NCBI GenBank assembly: GCA_041493035.1
Contig: JBGPYB010000103.1
Location: forward strand, 1 to 17,139
DNA length: 17,139 bases
Direction: 5' to 3'
From: JBGPYB01 sp041493035
GTDB lineage: Bacteria > Acidobacteriota > Vicinamibacteria > Fen-336
Under the pieces are notes generated by a model. It had not been told where the DNA came from, did not search any database, and worked only from the letters and a program-made list of their open reading frames with translations. Below are positions 6,666 through 13,519 of the stretch, one piece after another; position 1 is the first letter of the stretch; each line of letters opens with the position of its first letter. Made by a program: the position numbers and the translations under genes.

Positions 6666-7631
6666 TCAGTAGCCGCGGGTCTTGTCGACGACGTTTTGCA
6701 GCGGCTCGCCGCGGCGGAAGCGCGCGAGGTTCTCGAGGAAGAGCCGAACCGCGTCGTCGCGCCAGGTGAGGGTGTGGTCGGCGCAGTGGGGAGAGACAAG
6801 AACGTTCACGAGACGGTAGAAGGGATGCCCGGCCGGAAGCGGCTCCGTCTCGAAGACGTCCAGGGCGGCGCCGCGGATGCGCTTCTCTTCGAGGGCGCGC
6901 ACGAGGGCGCCCTCGTCCACCGTCGCTCCTCGGCCCACGTTCACGAAGACGGCCGACGGCTTCATCGCGTCGATCGCATGGGCATCGATCATCCGGCGCG
7001 TCCCGTCGGTGGCCGGTAGCGCCACGGCGACGTAGTCGGAGCGGGCCATCAGGTCACGGAGTTGGCCTTGCGGAACCCACTCGTCGACGCGAGGATCCGG
7101 GGCTGGCGCGGCGCTTCGACGCAGCGCGAGGACTCGGAGGCCGCAGCTCCTTACCTGTTCGGCGATCGCTGCGCCGATGTCGCCGTAGCCGACGATGCCG
7201 ATTGTCTTGCCGCTCACCTCTTCGACGTCGAACGGGTCCCATCGCCCGGCGCGTTGGTTCTCCACCATGCGCGCGACGCCCTTCGCGAAGTACAGAATCG
7301 CCGCAAGAACAAACTCCCCGAGCGCCCCGCTGTAGACGCCCCGCGCGTTGGTGAGCGGTGCCGGGTGAGCCGCGATGCCCGGCAGCAGAAGGCCGTCGAG
7401 GCCCGCCCAGCGCGTGTGGACCCACCGCACCCGCGGCGCCAACGCGAGCACGGCCTCGAGCGCCCTCGGGTTGCTCCCCGAGAGGAAGACCGCGTCTGCG
7501 CCCTGGGCGGCGCCGCCGAAATCCTCGGGCCGCTCGCCGACGACGAAACGCACGCCGTCGCCGGCCTCGGCCAGGAGGCGGAGGCTCGCGTCGGCGGGCG
7601 GCCCGATCACCAGAACAGTCGTGTCATGCAT
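6666..7631 (-). CDS. D-2-hydroxyacid dehydrogenase (NAD-dependent)
   Basis: From the ATG at 7631 the protein is 321 residues, the usual length. The Rossmann motif GYGDIG lies at 148-153 within TIGIVGYGDIGAAIAEQV. The catalytic Arg-Glu-His set is Arg234 (NVGRG), Glu263 (FETEP) and His282 (SPHCADH). Relatives interconvert 2-keto acids and D-2-hydroxy acids (glyoxylate/hydroxypyruvate reductases, phosphoglycerate and lactate dehydrogenases). The lack of a C-terminal ACT domain argues against a serine-pathway SerA of the long type. The frame remains open upstream to an ATG at 7688, but that would overlap the divergent gene and adds 19 residues unlike the family. The Shine-Dalgarno is weak. It converges with the FKBP gene. 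Confidence 0.9.
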   Translation of the reverse strand: MHDTTVLVIGPPADASLRLLAEAGDGVRFVVGERPEDFGGAAQGADAVFLSGSNPRALEAVLALAPRVRWVHTRWAGLDGLLLPGIAAHPAPLTNARGVYSGALGEFVLAAILYFAKGVARMVENQRAGRWDPFDVEEVSGKTIGIVGYGDIGAAIAEQVRSCGLRVLALRRSAAPAPDPRVDEWVPQGQLRDLMARSDYVAVALPATDGTRRMIDAHAIDAMKPSAVFVNVGRGATVDEGALVRALEEKRIRGAALDVFETEPLPAGHPFYRLVNVLVSPHCADHTLTWRDDAVRLFLENLARFRRGEPLQNVVDKTRGY

Positions 7632-7654
7632 CCCCGAGACCGTACCACGGGAGT

Positions 7655-7674
7655 TAGAATCCGCGGCAGGAGGG
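7655..7674 (+). promoter_or_regulatory. -10 box and strong Shine-Dalgarno of the small secreted protein gene
   Basis: TAGAAT (7655-7660) is followed seven bases later by AGGAGGG (7668-7674), with the ATG four bases further. The same TAGAAT hexamer appears in the palindrome at 2352-2363. No obvious -35 is seen. Confidence 0.45.
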
Positions 7675-7678
7675 AACC

Positions 7679-8098
7679 ATGCTTTCACTGCTCCTCGCCG
7701 CCGCCGTACTCGCAGGGCCGTCGGCCGATGCGGCCGCCAAGCCCGTTACCGCCGCCTACTACTACAAGGTCCGATGGGGTTTTCAGCAGGAGTTCGAGCG
7801 TCTCTTCTTTGCCAACCACTATCCGCTCCTGAAGGCCCAGATGGCGGCGGGCCGGATGAAGGATGTCGAAGTCTTCAAGCCCACGTACCACGGCGATGGT
7901 CACGCGGATTGGACCTTCCTCGTGGTCATCACCTATTCCAACTGGGCCGCATTCCAGGGAGTGCTCGGAGAGGAGAAAGAGCTGATCAAGAAGCTCTACC
8001 CCGACCAGGAGAAATATGAGAAGGAAGAGCAGCGGCGCTTCGAGATCCTGGAGGCCCATTGGGACGTCCCACTCAGTCCCGTCAGCCCGCCTCAGTAG
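7679..8098 (+). CDS. Secreted small protein, possible dimeric alpha-beta barrel fold
   Basis: The 139-residue protein has an N-terminal signal peptide (MLSLLLAAAVLAGPSADAAA, cleavage probably after an Ala near residue 20). The mature part is rich in Tyr, Phe and Trp. A pattern of strand, long helix with NHYPLLKAQMAAGRMKDVEVFKP, strand and second helix (WAAFQGVLGEEKELIKKLYPD) resembles dimeric alpha-beta barrel (NIPSNAP/EthD/ABM-like) proteins; this is a fold guess only. The C-terminus is a charged helix and a Pro-rich tail. I do not recognise a specific function. It has its own promoter-like box and an excellent Shine-Dalgarno. Its last seven bases overlap the convergent cytochrome gene. Confidence 0.8.
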   Translation: MLSLLLAAAVLAGPSADAAAKPVTAAYYYKVRWGFQQEFERLFFANHYPLLKAQMAAGRMKDVEVFKPTYHGDGHADWTFLVVITYSNWAAFQGVLGEEKELIKKLYPDQEKYEKEEQRRFEILEAHWDVPLSPVSPPQ

Positions 8099-8856
8099 GG
8101 GTGCTGCCGGACCCAGTGGATGTAGTCGACGAGGCGCGCGGCTTCGTCGTCGCTGACGTAGCCGCGGTAGGCCGGCATCTTGATCGGTTGTCGCTCGAGG
8201 AAGAACTGGGCGGAGCGGTTCGCGGCGAGCCGCTTCGTTCCACCGTCGAGAATCCAGTCGCGCGTCTCCTGGTCGTCGCGGGCGAGGTCCGCGAAGTCGT
8301 CGCCGTCCCAGGACGGGATGTAGCCCTTGAAGGCGCGGGCGTTGGGCATGGCGCCCCGGCCCTGCGGCCCGTGACAATTGAAGCAGCCGAACTTCAGCGC
8401 CACCTGCCGCCCGGCTTCGGCCTTCTCGTCCTTGGGTTTCTGGAAGTCACCGACCGCTTTGACGTAGGCGACCAGATCGGCCACCTGGGCGTCGCTCAGG
8501 ATCCCGCCGAAGGCCGGCATGCGCACGACAGCCTTGTGCCTGAGCTTCATCTGCTCCGGGTCCTTGCGCACGCTCGCGGGGAGACCGTCCACGATCCACT
8601 CCCGGATCTCCCCTTCGTTCTCGACGTACGTGGCCAGGATCCCCCCCGACCACGGGGGCACGTCCTCGAGACCGTGCCCCGGGTCGGGCATGCCGCGATG
8701 CCCGCCAGGGCCGTGGCAGGTGAAGCAGCCCGTCTCATCGGCGATCCGGTAGCCCCGCTGGACGGCACCCAGATTCTTCGTGCGGAAGCGACCCACGGCC
8801 AGGTAAGCGACGCCGGCCAGAACCAGGACGGTCGCCGCCCACCACAGTTTCCGCAC
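8092..8856 (-). CDS. Membrane-anchored diheme cytochrome c
   Basis: The 254-residue protein has one N-terminal membrane helix (residues 4-21) and two similar class I cytochrome c domains. Haem motifs are CFTCH (44-48) and CFNCH (158-162). Likely distal ligands are Met113 (VRMPAFGG) and Met227 (IKMPAYRGY), each followed by the usual LVAYV/LVDYI closing helix. It should carry electrons on the periplasmic face of the membrane. The two domains share the same pattern (CHGP..G..MP..., a W.. segment, REW/RDW helix, MPA), suggesting internal duplication. The start is GTG with GGAG nine bases upstream; TACACT at 8885-8880 is a possible -10. No oxidase or dehydrogenase partner sits directly beside it, so its donor and acceptor are unknown. 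Confidence 0.9.
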   Translation of the reverse strand: MRKLWWAATVLVLAGVAYLAVGRFRTKNLGAVQRGYRIADETGCFTCHGPGGHRGMPDPGHGLEDVPPWSGGILATYVENEGEIREWIVDGLPASVRKDPEQMKLRHKAVVRMPAFGGILSDAQVADLVAYVKAVGDFQKPKDEKAEAGRQVALKFGCFNCHGPQGRGAMPNARAFKGYIPSWDGDDFADLARDDQETRDWILDGGTKRLAANRSAQFFLERQPIKMPAYRGYVSDDEAARLVDYIHWVRQHPY

Positions 8857-8943
8857 GCAGGGAATCTCCGAGTGCGCCTAGTGTAACTCGCCTACACGTC
8901 GGTACGAGGCTCGGCGGCTGGACGGATGGGCGATCCGCCGCGT

Positions 8944-8973
8944 TTGACAGCGCCTCGCCGTGGACGATAGCGT
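8944..8973 (+). promoter_or_regulatory. Sigma70-like promoter of oligopeptidase B
   Basis: A perfect -35 TTGACA (8944-8949) is followed after 18 bases by TAGCGT (8968-8973). Transcription should begin near 8980, only a few bases before the ATG at 8986. No Shine-Dalgarno is visible between them, so the mRNA would have a very short or no leader. Confidence 0.6.
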
Positions 8974-8985
8974 GATGAGTTGCTC

Positions 8986-11025
8986 ATGACGACCACTCCT
9001 CCGACGGCCCGCCGCATCCCCAAGATCGACCTGGTCCACGACGACCGGCGCGTGGACGACTACTCCTGGCTGCGGGACAAGGCCGACCCTGAAGTGAAGG
9101 CCTACCTCGAGGCCGAGAACGCCTACGCCGACGCGGTCATGAAGCCGACCGTCGCCCTCCAGGAGACGCTCTACAAGGAGATGCTCGGGCGAATCCAGGA
9201 GACCGACATGGGCGTTCCGTTCCGAAAGGGTGCCCATCTCTACTACTCTCGTACGGAGCAGGGGAAGCAGTACCCGATTTACTGCCGCAAGAAGGGCGAT
9301 CTCGACGCACCCGAGGAGATCACCCTGGACCTGAACGCCCTGGCCGAAGGGCAGGCGTTCATGGCGCTCGGGGCCTACACCGTGAGCGACGACGGCCGGT
9401 TCCTCGCCTATTCGACCGACAACACGGGCTTTCGCCAGTACACGCTCACTGTCAAGGATCTGGTCTCCGGCGAGACTCTCCCGTTGCAGGTCGAGCGCAC
9501 CGGCTCTGTCGCGTGGGCCACGGACAATCGGACGCTCTTCTACAGCGTCGAGGACGAGCAGACGAAACGGCACTACCGTCTCTATCGCCATCGCCTGGCG
9601 ACCGACGCACACACTTTGATCTACGAGGAACCCGACGAGGCTTTCAACATCGGCGTCGGGCGCACGCGGAGCCGCGCCTATATGGTCCTGGGCATCGGGA
9701 GCCACACCACGTCCGAAGCCCGCGTTCTGCCCGCCGACCAGCCCGACGCCGCATGGACCCTCGTGGCTCCGCGCGTCGCGGAGCAGGAATACGAGGTCGA
9801 TCACCACGGCGATCATTTCTACATCCGCGTCAACGACACGGGACGCAACTTTCGCCTGGTTTCGGCGCCGGTGGCCCAGCCGGGGCGGCACGCTTGGACC
9901 GAGGTCCTGCCCCATCGCCACGACGTGATGATCGAGGGGGTGGATGTTTTTCGGGATCACTACGTCGTCTGGGAGCGCCAGGACGGATTGCCCCAAGCCC
10001 GAATCACCGACTGGCGCAGCGGCAAGTCCCACCGCCTCGCCTTCCCCGAGCCCGTCTACGCGGCCTTCCCCGGGACGAACGCCGAGTGGGAGACGCTCGA
10101 GTACCGCTACTCGTACCAATCCCTGACCACCCCCAGCTCCGTCTTCGACTACAACATGGAGACGCGGGAGGTCACGCTCCTCAAGGAACAGCCCGTGCTC
10201 GGCGGCTACGATCGCACGCAGTACGTGTCGGAGCGCCTCGAAGCCACCGCGCCCGACGGCGTCAAGGTCCCGCTGTCTCTCGTCTACCGCAAGGGGCTTG
10301 CTCGAGACGGCTCCGCACCTTCCTTCCTCACGGCCTACGGCTCGTACGGCTTCCCGATGCCCATCACCTTCTCCTCGAACCGGCTCTCTCTCCTCGACCG
10401 CGGCTTCGTCTTCGCCATCGCCCACATCCGCGGCGGCGGCGACCTCGGCAAGCCCTGGCACGACGACGGCCGCATGATGAGGAAGCGGAACACCTTCACC
10501 GACTTCATCGCATGCGCAGAGCGGCTGGTCCAGAACGGCTACACGCGGAGCAAACGCCTTGCCATCGAAGGCGGAAGCGCCGGCGGTCTCCTGATGGGCG
10601 CCGTGACCAACATGCGTCCCGATCTCTTCGGCGTCGTCATCTCCAAGGTCCCCTTCGTCGACGTGATCAACACGATGCTCGATGAGACCCTTCCCCTGAC
10701 CGTGGCGGAGTACGAGGAGTGGGGGAACCCGAACAAGAAGGACGAGTACGGGTACATGAAGTCCTATTGCCCGTATTCAAACGTCGAGGCGAAGGCCTAT
10801 CCCGCGATGCTCGTGAAGACGGCCTTCAACGACAGCCAGGTGATGTACTGGGAGCCGGCGAAGTACGTGGCGAGGCTGCGGACGCTGAAGACCGACGATC
10901 GGGTTCTGCTGCTCAAGACCAACATGGCGGCGGGCCACGGTGGCGCCTCCGGCCGGTACGACTACTTGCGGGAGATCGCGTTCGACTACGCCTTCGCCTT
11001 GTCGCGGCTCGGCGTCGGGGTGTAG
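8986..11025 (+). CDS. ptrB: Oligopeptidase B (serine peptidase family S9A)
   Basis: The 679-residue protein has an N-terminal seven-blade propeller and a C-terminal alpha/beta-hydrolase domain. The catalytic triad is Ser531 (GGSAGG), Asp616 (FNDSQV) and His651 (AGHGG). Glu575 and Glu577 in the AEYEEWGNPN motif correspond to the acidic pair that gives oligopeptidase B its preference for cleaving after Arg and Lys; all these residues sit one position below the numbering I recall for enterobacterial enzymes. It degrades short basic peptides, normally in the cytosol, and there is no signal peptide. I chose the ATG at 8986; an in-frame TTG lies six bases earlier. Its TAG stop overlaps the GTG of the next gene by one base, implying coupling. 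A general prolyl oligopeptidase is less likely given the Glu pair. Confidence 0.93.
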   Translation: MTTTPPTARRIPKIDLVHDDRRVDDYSWLRDKADPEVKAYLEAENAYADAVMKPTVALQETLYKEMLGRIQETDMGVPFRKGAHLYYSRTEQGKQYPIYCRKKGDLDAPEEITLDLNALAEGQAFMALGAYTVSDDGRFLAYSTDNTGFRQYTLTVKDLVSGETLPLQVERTGSVAWATDNRTLFYSVEDEQTKRHYRLYRHRLATDAHTLIYEEPDEAFNIGVGRTRSRAYMVLGIGSHTTSEARVLPADQPDAAWTLVAPRVAEQEYEVDHHGDHFYIRVNDTGRNFRLVSAPVAQPGRHAWTEVLPHRHDVMIEGVDVFRDHYVVWERQDGLPQARITDWRSGKSHRLAFPEPVYAAFPGTNAEWETLEYRYSYQSLTTPSSVFDYNMETREVTLLKEQPVLGGYDRTQYVSERLEATAPDGVKVPLSLVYRKGLARDGSAPSFLTAYGSYGFPMPITFSSNRLSLLDRGFVFAIAHIRGGGDLGKPWHDDGRMMRKRNTFTDFIACAERLVQNGYTRSKRLAIEGGSAGGLLMGAVTNMRPDLFGVVISKVPFVDVINTMLDETLPLTVAEYEEWGNPNKKDEYGYMKSYCPYSNVEAKAYPAMLVKTAFNDSQVMYWEPAKYVARLRTLKTDDRVLLLKTNMAAGHGGASGRYDYLREIAFDYAFALSRLGVGV

Positions 11026-12578
11026 TGGACACGCTTCGCAGCTACGTGGGCGGGCGTTGGGTGGATGGGAAGGGTTCCCTCGACACCCTCGTGAACCCCG
11101 CGACCGAGGAGCCCCTCGCCCGCGTCGGCAGCGACGGCATTGACCGCGGCGCGGCCCTCGACTTTGCCCGGCGAACCGGTGGCCCGGCTCTTCGCGCGCT
11201 CACCTTCGCCGAGCGCGGTGCAATGCTCAAGGCGATGTGCGACAGGGTCCAGGCCCATCGCGACGAGATCCTCGACCTGGCCGTCGCCAACGGTGGCAAC
11301 ACCCGGAGCGATGCGAAGTTCGACGTCGACGGCGCGACCTTCACGCTCTCGGCCTACGCGGAGCTGGGCAAGAGCCTGGGAGACGCGCGCCTGCTGGTGG
11401 ACGGCGAGGGCATGACGCTCGGACGCTCGCCTCGCTTCCACGGTCAGCACATCTCGGTGCCGCGCCACGGCGTCGCCATCCACGTCAACGCCTTCAACTT
11501 CCCCGCGTGGGGACTGGCCGAGAAAGCGGCGGTCGCGATCCTCGCGGGCGTTCCCGTCGTGTCGAAGCCGGCCACCAGCTCGGCCCTCGTCGCCCACCGC
11601 ATCGTCGAGATCCTGGTCGACGCGAAGGTCCTGCCCGAAGGGGCCCTGTCTCTCCTCGTCGGCGGCGCAGGCGACCTCTTGCGCCACGTCGGCCCGCAGG
11701 ACGTCGTGGCCTTCACGGGCTCCGGCGACACGGGTGCCCTGATCCGAGGGATGCCGGAGCTGATCCGTGACTCGGTGCGCGTCAACGTTGAAGCCGACAG
11801 CCTGAACGCCGCCGTCCTGGGCCCCGATGTCGAGCCGGGCTCCGAGACGTATGACCTGTTTCTCAAGGACGTCATCCGCGACATGACGCAGAAGGCGGGG
11901 CAGAAGTGCACCGCGATCCGCCGTGTCCTGGCGCCGGTGGGCGTCGCCGACCGCGTCCGCGACGACGTCATCGACCGCCTCTCGGCCCTCACCGTGGGGA
12001 ACCCGGTTCTCGACGGCGTGCGGATGGGGCCGGTGGCCACGGCGGCGCAGCGGGACGACGTGAACGCCGGCATCGAGGCCCTCGCCCGCGACGGGCGCCT
12101 CGTCTTCGGCCGCACGACTGCGCCGCTGGGCGTTCCCGAAGGGAAGGGCTTCTTCGTAGGACCGGTGCTGATCGAGGTGGAGCCGGGGGCCGAGGCGGCG
12201 ACCGTCCACTCGCGCGAGGTCTTCGGTCCCGTGGCTACGGTAGTCCCCTACTCCGGCGATGCCGCCAGCGCCACCCTGATCGTGGCGCGAGGCCGCGGCG
12301 GTCTCGTCTCGTCGATCTACTCCGAGGATGCGGCGTTTACCACGGAGGTGGCGCTCGGCCTGGCCCCGTACCACGGGCGCCTCTTCCTCGGCAGCGCGAA
12401 GATCGCCGAGTACTCGCCGGGACCCGGCACGGTGCTCCCGTCTCTCGTCCACGGAGGACCCGGGCGCGCCGGTGGCGGCGAGGAGCTGGGGGGCCTCCGC
12501 GCCCTCTCGTTCTACATGCAGCGGGCCGCCCTCGAGGGAGCACGCCCCGTCATAGAGCGGATTACGGGGATCAAGTGA
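11025..12578 (+). CDS. PaaZ/BoxD-type aldehyde dehydrogenase, stand-alone
   Basis: The 517-residue protein matches the N-terminal aldehyde dehydrogenase half of PaaZ throughout: GPALRALTFAERGAMLKAM, VAIHVNAFNFPAWG, the catalytic base Glu256 (VEADSLN), the nucleophile Cys295 (AGQKCTAIRR), and the ending LVHGGPGRAGGGEELGGLR...YMQR. Glu256 and Cys295 have the same numbers I recall for E. coli PaaZ, which supports the GTG start at 11025. The C-terminal MaoC-like hydratase of PaaZ is absent. PaaZ oxidises a ring-opened CoA semialdehyde in aerobic phenylacetate breakdown; stand-alone relatives include BoxD of the benzoyl-CoA epoxide pathway. No other paa or box gene is in the window, so the pathway is unproven. 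It overlaps the oligopeptidase stop by one base. Confidence 0.9.
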   Translation: MDTLRSYVGGRWVDGKGSLDTLVNPATEEPLARVGSDGIDRGAALDFARRTGGPALRALTFAERGAMLKAMCDRVQAHRDEILDLAVANGGNTRSDAKFDVDGATFTLSAYAELGKSLGDARLLVDGEGMTLGRSPRFHGQHISVPRHGVAIHVNAFNFPAWGLAEKAAVAILAGVPVVSKPATSSALVAHRIVEILVDAKVLPEGALSLLVGGAGDLLRHVGPQDVVAFTGSGDTGALIRGMPELIRDSVRVNVEADSLNAAVLGPDVEPGSETYDLFLKDVIRDMTQKAGQKCTAIRRVLAPVGVADRVRDDVIDRLSALTVGNPVLDGVRMGPVATAAQRDDVNAGIEALARDGRLVFGRTTAPLGVPEGKGFFVGPVLIEVEPGAEAATVHSREVFGPVATVVPYSGDAASATLIVARGRGGLVSSIYSEDAAFTTEVALGLAPYHGRLFLGSAKIAEYSPGPGTVLPSLVHGGPGRAGGGEELGGLRALSFYMQRAALEGARPVIERITGIK

Positions 12579-12595
12579 CGAGAGGTGCGCCTGGA

Positions 12596-12614
12596 CGTCG
12601 TCCCTGAGACGACG
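12596..12614. terminator. Hairpin between convergent genes
   Basis: CGTCGTC and GACGACG pair around a CCTGA loop in the 40-base gap between the aldehyde dehydrogenase and the convergent VWA gene. There is no T-run on either strand, so intrinsic termination is uncertain. Confidence 0.35.
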
Positions 12615-12618
12615 CCGG

Positions 12619-13434
12619 CTACGGCCCGACGCCCCCCAGTAGGAGACGCGGCTTCGCGCCCTTGCGCGCGATCTTCACTTCGACCTCGCGCTTGTCGGCG
12701 GTCGGGGACGCGTCGTAGGTCACGCGCCAGGGCGCCTCGAGCTCGGGGCTCAACCGCTGCAGAACCTTCCCCACTCCGGAAGCGGCGCCTATGGTCTCGT
12801 AGCGGCCGCCGGTCCACTTCACGATGCCATCGAGGTCGGGCAGGTAGGCACCTGTGGTGCCGAACTGGATCACTAGCACGAGCGGCGCGGCCTTGCCCAT
12901 CGACTGCATCGCGAGGGCCTGGTCGTCGGGCTCGAAGGACTCGCTCGTGATCGCGAAGATGACGCGCCTCGTGCCCTTCTTCTGTGCGAGGCGGAGCGAG
13001 GCGTCCGACAGGGCGTCGTACAGTGACACCTTTCCGAAGGGCACTTTCGCCTTGAGGGCTGCGCGAGCCTGTGCGAGATCCGTCAGGTCCACCACCGTCG
13101 GAGGCGTGCCGATGGTCATGAGCGTCCGATCGGTGCCCTCGGGCAGCGCCGCCAGGAAATCCATCACCGGGTCCACGAGGTCGCTCCGGAACACGCTGCC
13201 CAGGGTGGCGCTCGAGTCGAGGAGCACGGCGAGCGCCAGCGGCCGGCCATCGCGTTCGACGCGCTTCACCTCACGGGCCTGGCCGTTCTCCTTGACCGTC
13301 ACCTCGGCGGCGGTCAGGTCCTGCGCCATGCGGCCCGACTTGTCGATTACGGTCACGGTGACCGCCACGGTTCTTGCCGCCGCGCCTTCGGCGGCCGGCA
13401 GCGCGGCGATCGACAGCAAGAAGGCGGCGATCAC
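12619..13434 (-). CDS. Secreted VWA-domain protein, acidobacterial type
   Basis: The 271-residue protein has a signal peptide (first 18-20 residues). A short Ig-like/Ca-binding-like segment follows (VTVIDKSGRMAQDLTAAEVTVKENGQ), then a von Willebrand A domain from about residue 66. The MIDAS start is DSSAT (73-77), a DxSxT rather than DxSxS form. The VTV.D..G....L....F/V.V.E.G layout followed by LLDSSATLG is the pattern of the VWFA-related acidobacterial domain family; function is unknown, probably binding of a protein or surface ligand outside the cytoplasm. The start is GTG with GGAGG exactly five bases upstream. It lies 85 bases after the restriction gene on the same strand but is probably unrelated to it. 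It is shorter than many relatives (300-plus residues). Confidence 0.85.
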   Translation of the reverse strand: MIAAFLLSIAALPAAEGAAARTVAVTVTVIDKSGRMAQDLTAAEVTVKENGQAREVKRVERDGRPLALAVLLDSSATLGSVFRSDLVDPVMDFLAALPEGTDRTLMTIGTPPTVVDLTDLAQARAALKAKVPFGKVSLYDALSDASLRLAQKKGTRRVIFAITSESFEPDDQALAMQSMGKAAPLVLVIQFGTTGAYLPDLDGIVKWTGGRYETIGAASGVGKVLQRLSPELEAPWRVTYDASPTADKREVEVKIARKGAKPRLLLGGVGP

Positions 13435-13519
13435 GGGAACCTCCGTTCAGTTACTCGACGGCTCATCGGCCACGTGTACCACGCCGACCCGCTCCTCTGC
13501 AAAGGCTGCGGCGCGCCGT

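Noticed and set aside
8878..10461. A 527-codon open frame on the reverse strand opposite oligopeptidase B
   Set aside because: It lies fully antisense to a gene with an intact catalytic triad, has no recognisable motif, and long antisense frames are expected at this GC content.
10719..11024. An extension upstream of the aldehyde dehydrogenase inside the peptidase gene
   Set aside because: The residues are low-complexity shadow sequence. Starting at the GTG at 11025 puts catalytic Glu and Cys at positions 256 and 295 as in PaaZ.
13435..13519. Possible tRNA or attachment-site remnant between the restriction gene and the VWA gene
   Set aside because: No acceptor-stem pairing, T-loop GTTCGA-type sequence or direct repeat was found; only a 10-bp CG palindrome at 13509-13518 and the VWA Shine-Dalgarno are present.
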